This document shows positions 1-9,300 of a stretch of 64,000 nucleotides of DNA, piece after piece (position 1 is the stretch's first letter; each line of letters starts with the position of its first letter). Source of the stretch: Flavobacteriales bacterium (lineage in GTDB: Bacteria > Bacteroidota > Bacteroidia > Flavobacteriales_F > PHOS-HE28); assembly GCA_013360395.1 (NCBI GenBank), contig JABWBQ010000005.1, positions 25,494-89,493 of the forward strand. The letters run 5' to 3'. The position numbers were made by a program, and so were the translations under genes. The notes beneath the pieces were generated by a model, which had not been told where the DNA came from, did no database searches, and saw only the letters and a list, made by a program, of their open reading frames with translations.

Positions 1-136
1 CGTGCCCCAGGAACAGGACCGGCATCCGTTCGCTGGACCGCGTGACGCCCAGCAAACCCTCCAAGGCGTTCATCCTCATGGCGGCACCTGCCGTGTGAAG
101 CCCGGCCAGGCTGAGCAGGAATTGACCGCGGTCCAC
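1..136 (-). CDS. YgiD-type extradiol dioxygenase, N-terminal part (cut by window edge)
   Basis: Only the first ~45 codons lie in the window. The reading frame gives an N-terminal segment starting DRGQFLLSLAG, then ERMPVLFLGH at the edge. MPVLFLGHG is the opening beta strand and first metal-binding His of the LigB/YgiD (4,5-DOPA extradiol dioxygenase-like) family. Bacteroidota members commonly have a Tat- or export-like leader of this kind before it. I chose the GTG at 136 because the residues after it match the usual M-x-R-x-x-F-L leader; an in-frame ATG at 166 is the alternative. The C-terminal two thirds are outside the window, so function is inferred from the N-terminus alone. Confidence 0.6.
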   Translation of the reverse strand, partial: MDRGQFLLSLAGLHTAGAAMRMNALEGLLGVTRSSERMPVLFLGH

Positions 137-356
137 CCCACGAAGGTACTTCCACGGCTGCAGCATCGGGCCCTGTCGTCCATGGCCGTGTGCGACGATA
201 CGTCTGGCGCGCAGATCCCCGGTGGACCTTGACCGGCGCCGGTCGACCCTGCCGCCGGTCCCGGAGCTGTTGCCGCTCCACGCGAACGGAGATCCCGGGA
301 CCGACCTATGACCAAGGCTTCCGCGGAACGACGCCAGGGCCCACGCCCGGCCTCCG

Positions 357-364
357 TAGCTTTG
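357..364 (+). promoter_or_regulatory. Bacteroidota -7 box TAGCTTTG
   Basis: TAGCTTTG is an exact match to the Bacteroidota housekeeping -7 consensus TAnnTTTG and lies 46 bases before the ATG at 410. It supports that start over more upstream in-frame starts, which would lie before or inside the promoter. Confidence 0.55.
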
Positions 365-409
365 GAAGCGCGGTCCGGGTCCTACCGTCCGGGCTGCACC
401 GATGCGAAC

Positions 410-1369
410 ATGAGCAAGACCTTGAGCAAGCCCACGGTGAAGGCCGACCTGAACGGCCACGGCGCCAACGGATCCGCGCGGAAAGCGGAACGCCTGCCCG
501 TGATGAAGACCTACAAGATCTTCATCGGCGGCAAGTTCCCCCGCACCGAGAGCGGGCGCTACTACCAGCCGAAGGGTACCGACGGCAAACCGCTGGCCAA
601 CGTGTGCCGCGGCAGCCGCAAGGATGTGCGCGACAGCGTGGTGGCCGCACGTAGCGCGTTCGGTGGCTGGGCCGGACGCAGCGCCTTCAACCGGGGCCAG
701 ATCCTTTACCGCATCGGCGAGATGCTGGAGGGCCGCAGTGCGCAGTTCGTGCATGAACTGGTGTTGCATGGCGCCACGCCGAAACTGGCGGAAGCCGAAG
801 TGGCTGCGGCCATTGACCGCTGGATCCACTACGCCGGCTGGTGCGACAAGTACCAGGCGCTCTTCAGCAGCGTGAACCCGGTGAACACCTCGCACTTCAA
901 CTTCAGCGTGTACGAACCCACGGGTGTGGTGGGCATCATGGCCGGCGGAAGCAATGGCCTGCTGGAGTTGGTGAGCCTTATCGCGCCGGTGATCGCGGGC
1001 GGCAACACCTGCGTGGTGGTGGCCAGCGAACAGCATCCGCTCCCGGCCGTCACCTTCACCGAAGTGCTCGCCACCAGCGACCTGCCCGGCGGCGTGGTGA
1101 ACCTGCTCACCGGACAACGCAAGGAACTCCTCAAGCCGCTGGCCACGCACATGGACATCAATGCGGTGGTGGTCGCGGCGCCATCCTATGAAGAGCGTGG
1201 CATGCTCGATCAGGACGCGACGTGCAACCTGAAGCGCGTGGTGTATCCGAAGGTGAACGACTGGAGCAGCGATGAAGCGCAGAGCCCGTACTTCATCCTC
1301 GACACGCAGGAAGTGAAGACCACCTGGCACCCGATCGAACGCGGGCAGGGCGGGGGCGGGGGGTATTGA
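410..1369 (+). CDS. aldehyde dehydrogenase-superfamily protein lacking the catalytic Cys
   Basis: 319 residues from the ATG that follows the -7 box at 357. Residues ~35-260 follow the N-terminal NAD-binding half of ALDH (IFIGGKFPRTESGR, then YEPTGVVGIMAGGSNG in place of the usual PWNFP region, then PAVIAGGNT-like and LPGGVVNLLTG segments). After residue ~260 the canonical ELGGK strand is replaced by VVYPKVNDW. The protein ends in a Gly-rich tail with no catalytic-Cys domain. Normal ALDHs are ~480-500 residues. The frame is clean and strongly codon-biased, so this looks like a maintained short paralogue rather than debris. It is presumably non-catalytic, perhaps a partner of a full-length ALDH encoded elsewhere. 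That role is inference. Confidence 0.75.
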   Translation: MSKTLSKPTVKADLNGHGANGSARKAERLPVMKTYKIFIGGKFPRTESGRYYQPKGTDGKPLANVCRGSRKDVRDSVVAARSAFGGWAGRSAFNRGQILYRIGEMLEGRSAQFVHELVLHGATPKLAEAEVAAAIDRWIHYAGWCDKYQALFSSVNPVNTSHFNFSVYEPTGVVGIMAGGSNGLLELVSLIAPVIAGGNTCVVVASEQHPLPAVTFTEVLATSDLPGGVVNLLTGQRKELLKPLATHMDINAVVVAAPSYEERGMLDQDATCNLKRVVYPKVNDWSSDEAQSPYFILDTQEVKTTWHPIERGQGGGGGY

Positions 1370-1373
1370 GGCC

Positions 1374-1901
1374 ATGCGATCGATAGCGCGGCTGTTCCTG
1401 TTCGTATTTGTTGGCCTGCTTCTGGTTTGGCTGTTCCGCGGAACGCTTTACCGGTCCATCGTTACCTACAAGGTTGTCGGTGTGCGGGCAGCTATTGCGA
1501 CACTTGATACGGCGTTCGGTACAACCATGAGCCGTGATGAAGCCATTAGCGAGGCCTTGGATGCCACAACAACAAGACTGTACTTCTCGATGGGTCACGT
1601 GTCCAACGATCCTGCAGAGCTCATGAAAGGCGGTCCGGCCAATTGCATCGGCTATTCCGCGCTATGTGCATCGTTGATGGCCGCACAGCTAGAGCGAAGC
1701 GGCATGGACGATCGATACACCGTGGAGCACGTGATCGGCAAACTCTACATCGGTCGTTGGAGCTTGCATACCATGTTCCACGGCCCCTTCTGGAAGGATC
1801 ATGATATCGTACGGATCACGGACCGAAGGAACGGACAGCGTGTATATGTGGATCCCGCTTTATTTGATGTGGTGGGCATTGGGCGGGTGACCGGCCCTTG
1901 A
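1374..1901 (+). CDS. membrane-anchored transglutaminase-like cysteine protein
   Basis: 175 residues. One N-terminal membrane segment (residues ~5-22, LFLFVFVGLLLVWLF) anchors a soluble domain. That domain shows the Cys-His-Asp spacing of the transglutaminase/papain-like superfamily: Cys91 in ANCIGYS, His143 in KDHDIVR, Asp160 in VYVDP. The N-terminal end of the domain (TRLYFSMGHVSNDP) does not identify a specific family for me. It starts 4 bases after the preceding stop, suggesting co-transcription with the ALDH-like gene. Base composition is clearly less G+C-rich than its neighbours, hinting at later acquisition. Catalytic activity is inferred from the triad only. Confidence 0.6.
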   Translation: MRSIARLFLFVFVGLLLVWLFRGTLYRSIVTYKVVGVRAAIATLDTAFGTTMSRDEAISEALDATTTRLYFSMGHVSNDPAELMKGGPANCIGYSALCASLMAAQLERSGMDDRYTVEHVIGKLYIGRWSLHTMFHGPFWKDHDIVRITDRRNGQRVYVDPALFDVVGIGRVTGP

Positions 1902-1987
1902 GAAGGAGATGCAAAGTTGCGCGCTGAGCATTCGCCATCGGAACATTGACCGGAGGTTGGCTGTTGTGTGCCGGAGCACATGGACGC

Positions 1988-2659
1988 TCAGGATATCGTC
2001 GTCGACTTCTCCATGGTGGCCACGAACCATGTGCCTCCGCGGAACCAGTGCAGTTGATGCGACCGACCGGCGCGTACTACTTCATTTGAAGGATCCATGT
2101 CCGGATCGCCCAGCACGGTGCGTTCCAGCAGCCAACGGATCACGGGCATGGTGCGCCGGGTCAGCCAGTTGAGTCGTGGCGGCAAGCGACCGTCCAGCAC
2201 CACGCATCGGCCGCCGGGTCGCAGCAGCGACCACGCCTGTTGCAACGCGGCCTGCGGGTCGCCGAAACTGTTCAAGGAGAACTCGAACCAGATGCGGTCG
2301 TAGCCGGAGGGGGCCAGGTGTTCCAATAAGTTTTCACACCGTACGTCAACAAGCGCAAGGCCATGTCGCGCGCAGAGGCTTCGCGCCTTCGCTACCATCA
2401 CCGGTGAAAGGTCCACCGCCACTACGCGGCCGCTATCGCCCACCAGGGCCGCAAGTCGTGGAAGGCTTCGGCCAAGCCCGCAACCGACCATGAGCACACG
2501 CTGGCCCGGCTGCACCATGAGTTGGGTCATGGCTTCGCGCCGTGCGGTGGTGGGAACGAGGAAGAGTTTCTCCAACCACGGGTAGCACCAGGCCACACGG
2601 TCGTAGCGGGCAGCCACCCAGCGCGGGTCCGTTCGGGGGTTCGGGCGGGTGCGGTTCAT
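1988..2659 (-). CDS. class I SAM-dependent methyltransferase
   Basis: 223 residues, monotopic UbiE/Coq5-like in appearance. Motif I is VLMVGCGLGRSLPRL (residues ~55-70), followed by the acidic VVAVDLS that binds the SAM ribose. A post-motif segment carries LLRPGGRCVVLDG. The N-terminal YDRVAWCYPWLEKLF resembles the lid helix of small-molecule or quinone methyltransferases. The substrate cannot be read from the sequence. It is transcribed alone, and the 155 bp to the next gene on the other strand carries its promoter region. Confidence 0.8.
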   Translation of the reverse strand: MNRTRPNPRTDPRWVAARYDRVAWCYPWLEKLFLVPTTARREAMTQLMVQPGQRVLMVGCGLGRSLPRLAALVGDSGRVVAVDLSPVMVAKARSLCARHGLALVDVRCENLLEHLAPSGYDRIWFEFSLNSFGDPQAALQQAWSLLRPGGRCVVLDGRLPPRLNWLTRRTMPVIRWLLERTVLGDPDMDPSNEVVRAGRSHQLHWFRGGTWFVATMEKSTTIS

Positions 2660-2814
2660 GGCGGGCGGTGCAAAGGTCCGTCCGGACCGCCCTGCGTGGT
2701 CCGGTGTTGTCGGGGTGGCACCGCCCCGTGGTCCCGTCCGGCGTACCGCCGCGGCAAGTCACCCGATCGCCAGCATCTTTGCCGGACACGGCACCATCGC
2801 TTGGTGAAGCGGCG

Positions 2815-3171
2815 ATGGCCGACCACCTGATGCCCATGGATCCGATCACCTGGCACGACTTCGAGAAGGTCCAGCTCTGTGTGGGCACCGTGGTTGCTGC
2901 GGAGGACCTGCCCAACGCCCGCAGGCCGGCCTATGTGCTCACCATCGATTTCGGTCCGCACGGGGTGAAGCGGAGCAGTGCACAGATCACGAAGCACTAC
3001 GGCAGGGAGGAGCTGGTGGGCCGTCAGGTGGTGGCGGTCCTCAACTTCCCGCCCAAGCAGATCGGCACGGTGATGAGCGAATGCCTGGTCACGGGTTTCC
3101 CGGATGCGAACGGCGACATCGTGCTCACGGCGGTGGAGCGGCCGCTGCCGGACGGGGCCCGGCTGGTGTGA
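2815..3171 (+). CDS. csaA: CsaA-like tRNA-binding (EMAP/OB-fold) protein
   Basis: 118 residues. The whole protein is one EMAP-type OB fold: DFEKVQLCVGTVVAAEDLPNAR, then the conserved YVLTIDFG, VKRSSAQIT and LVGRQVVAVLNFPPK segments, which match CsaA and the C-terminal MetRS domain. Stand-alone CsaA is known as an export-related chaperone in Bacillus; the role in Bacteroidota is not established. I chose ATG 2815, which follows a -7-like CATCTTTG at 2774-2781; in-frame ATGs at 2830 and 2836 are alternatives. Confidence 0.85.
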   Translation: MADHLMPMDPITWHDFEKVQLCVGTVVAAEDLPNARRPAYVLTIDFGPHGVKRSSAQITKHYGREELVGRQVVAVLNFPPKQIGTVMSECLVTGFPDANGDIVLTAVERPLPDGARLV

Positions 3172-3217
3172 CCGAGGGGGAGTACCAACGCGGGTGCGGA
3201 TCGCCGTTCTTCGCGGC

Positions 3218-3667
3218 ATGGAACTGGGGCCGATGTGGGAGGCGCTCGGGTTGCCGGGGCTGTTCCTGGCCTCGTTCGTGGCCGCCACGGTGTTGCCCTT
3301 CAGCTCGGAGGCGGTGCTCGCGGCCATGGCCCGGGGGCCGTGGGATACGGGAGCGTTGTGGGCGGCGGCCAGCCTGGGCAACTGGCTCGGGGGTATGAGC
3401 AGCTACGGCTTGGGCCGGCTGGGCGACCTGCCACGGCTGGCGCGGTGGACCGGTGCGGACCCCGGCAAGGCGCTGGCCTGGCGGGAACGGGTGCGCCCCA
3501 GAGGCGTGTGGATGGCGCTGCTGTGCTGGCTTCCGGTGGTCGGCGACCCGATCGCCATCGCCCTGGGCCTGTTGCGGTCGGATCCGTGGGCGACGGCCCT
3601 GCTCATGTTCGTGGGGAAGGCTGCACGCTACGGAGTGCTGCTGGTGGTGATGCGGGCGCTGGTCTGA
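3218..3667 (+). CDS. YqaA/DedA-like inner-membrane protein
   Basis: 149 residues, about four hydrophobic segments. It has the small-DedA (SNARE-associated Golgi) signature: an N-terminal LPGLFLASFVAATVLPFSSE (membrane re-entrant helix) and a later CWLPVVGDPIAIALGLLR, where the G-D-P loop is typical of the YqaA branch. DedA-fold proteins move lipids or ions across membranes; substrate unknown. The start is uncertain: GTG 3194 and ATG 3233 are in frame. The 3' end overlaps the convergent LOG gene by 40 bp. Confidence 0.8.
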   Translation: MELGPMWEALGLPGLFLASFVAATVLPFSSEAVLAAMARGPWDTGALWAAASLGNWLGGMSSYGLGRLGDLPRLARWTGADPGKALAWRERVRPRGVWMALLCWLPVVGDPIAIALGLLRSDPWATALLMFVGKAARYGVLLVVMRALV

Positions 3668-4419
3668 GCGGAACGTTGGCCGTTGGCGCGCTGCTCCAGG
3701 AACCACCACTTCGGGGTGTCCTTGCGTTTCCGCGCGGCCTGCCACATGGCCACCAGCCTGTCCTGCAGCAGGTGGGTGGCCTCCTCCACGTTGTCCGCCA
3801 CGAACACGAACTCGAGCTCACGGCGGCCGATGGTGCCTTCGGCCACCATGCGTTCGAGCTGCCGGAGCATCGGCCCCCAATAGTCCTTGCCGTAGAGGAG
3901 GATGGGGAAGTCCTTCACCTTGCCGGTCTGGATCAGGGTGATGGTCTCGAAGAGCTCGTCGAGGGTGCCGGCACCGCCGGGCATCACCACGAAGCAGATG
4001 CTGTACTTCACCAGCAGCACCTTGCGCACGAAGAAACGCTCGAAGGTGAGGCTGACGTCCAGGTAGGGGTTGGCGGCCTGTTCATGGGGGAGCACGATGT
4101 TGCAGCCCACGCTGCGGGCGCCCACGTCCCGTGCGCCGCGGTTGGCGGCCTCCATGATGCCGGGGCCGCCTCCGGTCATGATCGTGAAGCCCACCCGCCC
4201 GATGCGCCGTGCCAGTTCCCGCGCGTCGTTGTAGTAGGGGTGGTCCTCCTTGAAGCGTGCGCTGCCGAAGAAGGTGACACAGGGGCCGACGAAGTGCAGT
4301 TTGCGGAAGCCGCGCACGAACTCGCGGGCGATGCTGACCACGGTGCGGAACTCCTGCCAGCGGTTGCGCGGGCCCTCGAGGAAGCTCAGGTCGATGGGAC
4401 GCGCGGGGTGTCTGGGCAT
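3628..4419 (-). CDS. LOG family protein (nucleoside 5'-monophosphate phosphoribohydrolase fold)
   Basis: 263 residues. Rossmann-type LOG fold with both family signatures: TGGGPGIMEAANRGA (residues ~82-96) and MPGGAGTLDELFE (~146-158), the latter being PGGxGTxxE. Known members cleave the N-glycosidic bond of nucleotide monophosphates, including cytokinin precursors. The 40-residue N-terminal extension and a charged C-terminal tail (KRKDTPKWWFLEQ) are typical of the longer bacterial subgroup. Substrate in this organism unknown. Convergent with the YqaA-like gene. Confidence 0.85.
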   Translation of the reverse strand: MPRHPARPIDLSFLEGPRNRWQEFRTVVSIAREFVRGFRKLHFVGPCVTFFGSARFKEDHPYYNDARELARRIGRVGFTIMTGGGPGIMEAANRGARDVGARSVGCNIVLPHEQAANPYLDVSLTFERFFVRKVLLVKYSICFVVMPGGAGTLDELFETITLIQTGKVKDFPILLYGKDYWGPMLRQLERMVAEGTIGRRELEFVFVADNVEEATHLLQDRLVAMWQAARKRKDTPKWWFLEQRANGQRSAQTSARITTSSTP

Positions 4420-4544
4420 GGGCGGATCGATGGGCCAAGGTATCCCGCGAAGGGGATGCCGGGATCAAGGGGCAAATGATAAATAGTTGTTAAGGCCCGC
4501 GGTGTGCGGCACGGGCCGTTCTATGTTCGCCGCCGTTTTTGGCG

Positions 4545-4862
4545 ATGCCCACCGGAACGCCCCCTTGGTTGAAGCGCTTGATGCTGGCCAGCATGCTGAT
4601 GCTGGGCGTGCAGCTGTGCCTTCCGCTCACCATGCAGGCATCCGCCCTGGCGGACCGGTCGGTGGACGTGATCGGCCTGGGGGTGAAGGACCCGACCGAC
4701 AAGTCCGGCCCGGATGTGCAACTGGACCTCCCGGCCGGTCCGCTGGTGGCGCTGCGCCCCCCTGTGCGGGTCGTGGCGCCCGGCGGTGGACGCCCTTGCG
4801 ACCGCGATGCGGCCGTGCCCCCGCTGCCTCTCGTGAGCGGGTACCATCCTTCGGCGCCCTGA
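4545..4862 (+). CDS. small secreted hypothetical protein
   Basis: 105 residues with a clear signal peptide (WLKRLMLASMLMLGVQLCLPLTMQASA, cleavage near residue 35) and a short proline-rich mature part. No domain recognised. A -7-like TATGTTCG at 4522-4529 lies 16 bases before the ATG, giving a very short leader. It sits between the LOG gene and the RND operon, and no link to either is evident. Coding status rests on the signal peptide and promoter, so it is moderately secure. Confidence 0.5.
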   Translation: MPTGTPPWLKRLMLASMLMLGVQLCLPLTMQASALADRSVDVIGLGVKDPTDKSGPDVQLDLPAGPLVALRPPVRVVAPGGGRPCDRDAAVPPLPLVSGYHPSAP

Positions 4863-5025
4863 TCCCTTCCTGGTCCCGGCCTTGAGGCCGGATGCCGTGG
4901 CCTGCGCCTGCGCACGCGCCACGGGTGCACGCGATGCGGCCTGACACGGCCCGCCGTGCGATGCACAACAGGTCCGCGCACTGGTCATGGTGCGTCCCAC
5001 TTCCCGATCCCGATCATTTCATCCC

Positions 5026-6198
5026 ATGTCCCGTTCCATTGGTCTTCAAGGTCCTTGCGCCGGCGATCCGCCGGGCGCTGTTCCACGCCGCGTTCCATCG
5101 CGCCACGCCATCCTCCACGCCGTGCCGCTTGTCGTGCTGACCGCCGTGATGGCGGGCTGCGGGGCGCACCCGGCCGGGGAGGCGCACGAGGGCCATGCGC
5201 TGGGCCGTTACCCCGCCACCACGGCGTATGTCACCGATACGGTGGTGCAGCACGAGTACGTCAGCCAGATCCATTCGGTGCAGCACATCGAGGTGCGCGC
5301 GTTGGAGAAGGGCTATCTGCAGGACGTGCTCGTGGACGAGGGCCAGCTGGTGCGGGAGGGGCAGCTCATGTTCCGGATCCGCCCGGTGCTTTATCAGGCG
5401 GAGGTGAAGCGGGCGGAGGCCGAGGCGGAGTACGCCGGCATCGAATACCGCAACACCAAGGCGCTGGCCGACAGCAACGTGGTGTCGCCCAACGAGCTGG
5501 CGCTGGCCGAAGCCCGGTATGACAAGGCCAAGGCCGAGCTCGCCGAGGCGCAAGCGCATCTGGGTTTCACCGAGATCACCGCCCCCTTCAGCGGCATCGT
5601 GGGCCGTTTCCACGTGCGGAAGGGCAGCCTCCTCGACGAGGGGGAGCTCCTCACCGAGCTGTCGGACAACAGCTCCATGTGGGTGTACTTCAACGTGCCC
5701 GAGGCTGAATACCTGGCCTACCGGAAGAACGCCGTGGCCGGGCATGGCACCAAGGTCCGTCTGCGCATGGCGAACGGGGATGAGTTCGGCCATGAAGGCG
5801 AGATCACGGCCATCGAAAGCGACTTCAACAACGCCACGGGCAACATCGCCTTCCGGGCCACCTTCCCCAATCCGGAGGGGTTGCTGCGCCATGGGGAGAC
5901 GGGCAACATCCTCATGGGCCGGCGGCTCGAGGACGTCCTGCTGGTGCCGCAGAAGGCCACCTTCGAGGTGCTCGACCATCGCTATGTGTTCAAGGTGGGC
6001 GACGACGGCGCGGTGCACACCGCGCGGATCGAGATCGGCCCCGAGCTGCAGCATCTGTTCGTGGTGGAGAAGGGGCTCGGCAAGGACGACCGCTTCCTGC
6101 TCGAGGGGTTGCGCAAGGTGAAGGACAACGACAAGGTGGAGTTCGCGTACCTGCCGCCCGATTCGGTGGTGAAGCACCTGGACCTGTACGCTGAGTGA
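5026..6198 (+). CDS. RND efflux membrane-fusion protein (lipoprotein)
   Basis: 390 residues. After a basic N-terminal region comes a hydrophobic stretch ending in VMAGC (lipobox; Cys ~45), so the protein is probably lipid-anchored. The periplasmic adaptor order is visible: lipoyl half-motif (IEVRALEKGYLQDVLVDEGQ), an alpha-hairpin rich in Ala/Glu (residues ~130-190), the second lipoyl half (GFTEITAPFSGIVGRF) and a beta-barrel (LLTELSDNSSMWVYFNVPE). It links the inner-membrane pump encoded next to the outer-membrane factor. First gene of an adaptor-pump-channel operon; an in-frame ATG at 4987 exists but lacks support. Confidence 0.9.
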   Translation: MSRSIGLQGPCAGDPPGAVPRRVPSRHAILHAVPLVVLTAVMAGCGAHPAGEAHEGHALGRYPATTAYVTDTVVQHEYVSQIHSVQHIEVRALEKGYLQDVLVDEGQLVREGQLMFRIRPVLYQAEVKRAEAEAEYAGIEYRNTKALADSNVVSPNELALAEARYDKAKAELAEAQAHLGFTEITAPFSGIVGRFHVRKGSLLDEGELLTELSDNSSMWVYFNVPEAEYLAYRKNAVAGHGTKVRLRMANGDEFGHEGEITAIESDFNNATGNIAFRATFPNPEGLLRHGETGNILMGRRLEDVLLVPQKATFEVLDHRYVFKVGDDGAVHTARIEIGPELQHLFVVEKGLGKDDRFLLEGLRKVKDNDKVEFAYLPPDSVVKHLDLYAE

Positions 6199-6210
6199 AT
6201 CCACGAATGC

Positions 6211-6297
6211 TTCACCACAGAGGCACAGAGAACACGGATAAGCCCATGGGCGTGGACTTGAACTCTTCCTCCGTGCCCACTGTGCCTCTGTGGTGAA
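6211..6297. repeat. long imperfect inverted repeat (hairpin) between adaptor and pump genes
   Basis: Left arm 6211-6238 begins TTCACCACAGAGGCACAG. The right arm 6270-6297 is its reverse complement over 28 positions with 3 mismatches, separated by a 31-base loop. The left arm starts 12 bases after the adaptor stop, and the right arm ends 22 bases before the pump ATG. The first 18 bases of each arm are perfectly complementary. From memory, arms of this CACAGAGGCACAGAG type recur between genes in many unrelated environmental bacteria; that is recall, not a search. It could attenuate or stabilise the operon mRNA. Confidence 0.85.
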
Positions 6298-6319
6298 CTG
6301 ATCCCAAGCTCCCCGATCC

Positions 6320-9300
6320 ATGTTCAGGAACTTCATCCAGCGGCCCGTACTGGCCATCGTCATCTCGGTGCTCATCCTGTTCGTCGGCGGGCTGGCCATG
6401 GAACAGCTGCCCACGGCGCAGTTCCCCGAGATCGCGCCCACCACGGTGAACATCTTCATCGCCTACCCCGGGGCCAGCGCGGACGTGCTCACCAAAAGCA
6501 CCATCATCCAGCTGGAGACGGCGATCAACGGTGTGCAGGGCATGCGCTACATCGCCAGTGATGCCACCAGCGCGGGCGAGGGCACCATCCGCGTGATCTT
6601 CGAGCCGGGCACCGACCCCAACGAGGCCGTGGTGCGCGTGAAGACGCGTGTGGACCAGGTGATGCCCAACCTGCCGGTGCTGGTGCAGCGCGAGGGGGTG
6701 GTCATCACGCCGGTGCAGCCCAGCATGCTCATGTACGTGAACCTCTATGGCGACGGGGCCGACGCGGACGAGCTCTTCCTGTACAACTACGCCTACACGC
6801 AGCTGATCCCGGAGATCCAGCGCATACCGGGTGTGGCGCAGGCGCAGATCCTGGGCAGCCGCAAGTACGCCATGCGGGTGTGGCTGAAGCCCGACCGCAT
6901 GCGGGCGTACAACATCAGCGCCGAGGAGGTGATGAAGGCCATGGAGGAGCAGAGCCTGATCGCCCGGCCGGGGCGGCTGGGTCAGAGCTCGGGGATCGAC
7001 GCGCAGGCGCTGGAGTACGTGCTCATCTACCAGGGGCAGTTCAACGAGCCCGAGCAGTACCGCAACATCATCATCCGGGCGAACGAGGAGGGCGAGGCCA
7101 TCAAGCTGCGCGACATCGCGGAGGTGGAGCTGGGCAGCGAGTTCTTCGACATCTATTCCAACCTGGACGGCAGGCCCTCCGCCTCGATCGTGCTGAAGCA
7201 GACCCTGGGCAGCAACGCCACCGAGGTGATCGCCCGGGTGAAGGAGACGCTGAAGGAACAGTCCGCCCTGATGCCGCCGGGCATCGACTACAAGGTGAGC
7301 TACGATGTGAGCACCTTCCTGGACGCCTCCATCGAGCAGGTGCTGCACACGCTGCGCGATGCGTTCCTCCTGGTGGCCCTGGTGGTCTTCCTGTTCCTGG
7401 GCGACTGGCGCAGCACGCTCATCCCCATCATCGCCGTGCCGGTGTCGTTGATCGGGGCCTTCTTCGTGATGCAGCTCTTCGGGCTGTCGATCAACCTGAT
7501 CACGCTCTTCGCCCTCGTGCTCGCCATCGGCATCGTGGTGGACAACGCCATCGTGGTGGTGGAGGCCGTGCACGCGCGCATGGAGCAGAAGCACCTGTCG
7601 CCCTATGCCGCGGTGAAGGAGGTGATGAACGAGATCGGCGGCGCCATCATCGCCATCACGCTGGTGATGGTCTCGGTCTTCATCCCGATCTCGTTCATGA
7701 CCGGTCCGGTGGGCGTGTTCTACCGCCAGTTCTCCATCACCATGGCGGGCTCCATCGTCATCTCGGCGGTGGTGGCGCTCACGCTCACGCCGGTGTTGTG
7801 CGCGATGCTGCTGAAGCCCCACGCGGCGGGCCGTCCCCGTCGTTCGGTGATCGACCGCTTCATCGCCTGGTTCAACGCGGCGTTCGAACGGCTGACCGGA
7901 CGTTACGTGGCCGTGCTCAACAGGATCGTCATGCGGCGCGTGCTCACCTTCGGGGCGCTGGCCGGCTTCTGTGCGGCGATCTGGCTCACCAACGAGGTGC
8001 TGCCGGCGGGTTTCATCCCCAGCGAGGACCAGGGCACCATCTACGCCATCGTGCAGACGCCGCCGGGGTCCACGCTGGAGACCACCAACGAGGTGGCGCG
8101 CGACCTGCAGAAGATCTGCGAGGAGATCCCGGAGGTGGCCTCCGTATCGTCGCTCGCCGGCTACGAGATCATGACCGAGGGGCGGGGTTCCAACGCGGGC
8201 ACCTGCCTGATCGACCTCAAGCCCTGGGACGAAAGGAGCAAGAGCGTGCATGAGGTGATGGAGGAGCTTGAGGAACGCACCCGGGACCTGGGGGCGGTGA
8301 TCGAGTTCTTCGAGCCGCCGGCGGTGCCCGGCTTCGGCTCATCCGCGGGCTTCTCGCTGCGCATGCTGGACAAGACCAACGGCACGGACTACCATGAGTT
8401 CGAGCGCATCAACAACGAGTTCATGGCCGCGCTCGCCAAGCGCAAGGAGCTCACCGGCCTCTTCACCTTCTACGCGGCCAACTTCCCGCAGTACGAAATG
8501 ATCATCGACAACGACCTGGCCATGCAGAAGGGCGTGAGCATCGGCAAGGCGGTGGAGAACCTGAACATCCTGATCGGGAGCACCTACGAACAGGGCTTCA
8601 TCCGCTTCGGGCGCTTCTTCAAGGTGTACACGCAAGCCGCACCCGAGTACCGCCGCTATCCGTCCGACCTCACCGGCCTGTTCGTCAAGAACGAGGCGGG
8701 GGAGATGGTGCCGTACTCCGCGTTCATGCGCTTCGAGAAGCGTCTGGGCCCCAACGAGATCACGCGGTACAACATGTACAACTCGGCCACCATCCGCGGC
8801 CTGCCCGTGGAGGGCTACACCAGCGGCGACGCCATCCGCGCGATCCAGGAAGTGGCCCGCGAGACGCTGCCGCGCGGCTACGACATCGCCTGGGAGGGCC
8901 TTTCCTACGACGAGGCCCGGCGCGGCAACGAGGCCGTCTGGATCTTCATCGTGGTGCTCGTCTTCGTGTACCTGGTGCTGGCGGCCCAGTACGAGAGCTT
9001 CGTCCTTCCGCTGGTGGTGATCCTCTCCCTGCCCGTCGGCGTGCTGGGCTCGTTCCTGCTGTTGAAGGCCATGGGGCTGGCGAACGACGTGTACGCGCAG
9101 ATCGGCATCATCATGCTCATCGGTCTGCTGGGCAAGAACGCGGTGCTCATCGTGGAGTTCGCGGTGCAGCGGCAGCGTGCGGGGGTTTCCGTGCTCGAGG
9201 CCACCATCGAGGGCTCCCGGGCGCGGTTCCGGCCCATCCTGATGACCTCCTTCGCCTTCGTGGCCGGCCTGGTGCCCCTGGTGGTGGCCACCGGTGCCGG

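Noticed and set aside
6212..8251. Long open frame antisense to the RND pump gene (679 codons)
   Set aside because: G+C-rich coding DNA lacks stop codons on the opposite strand. The translation is His/Arg/Asp-rich low-complexity text with no domain, while the plus strand is an unmistakable pump.
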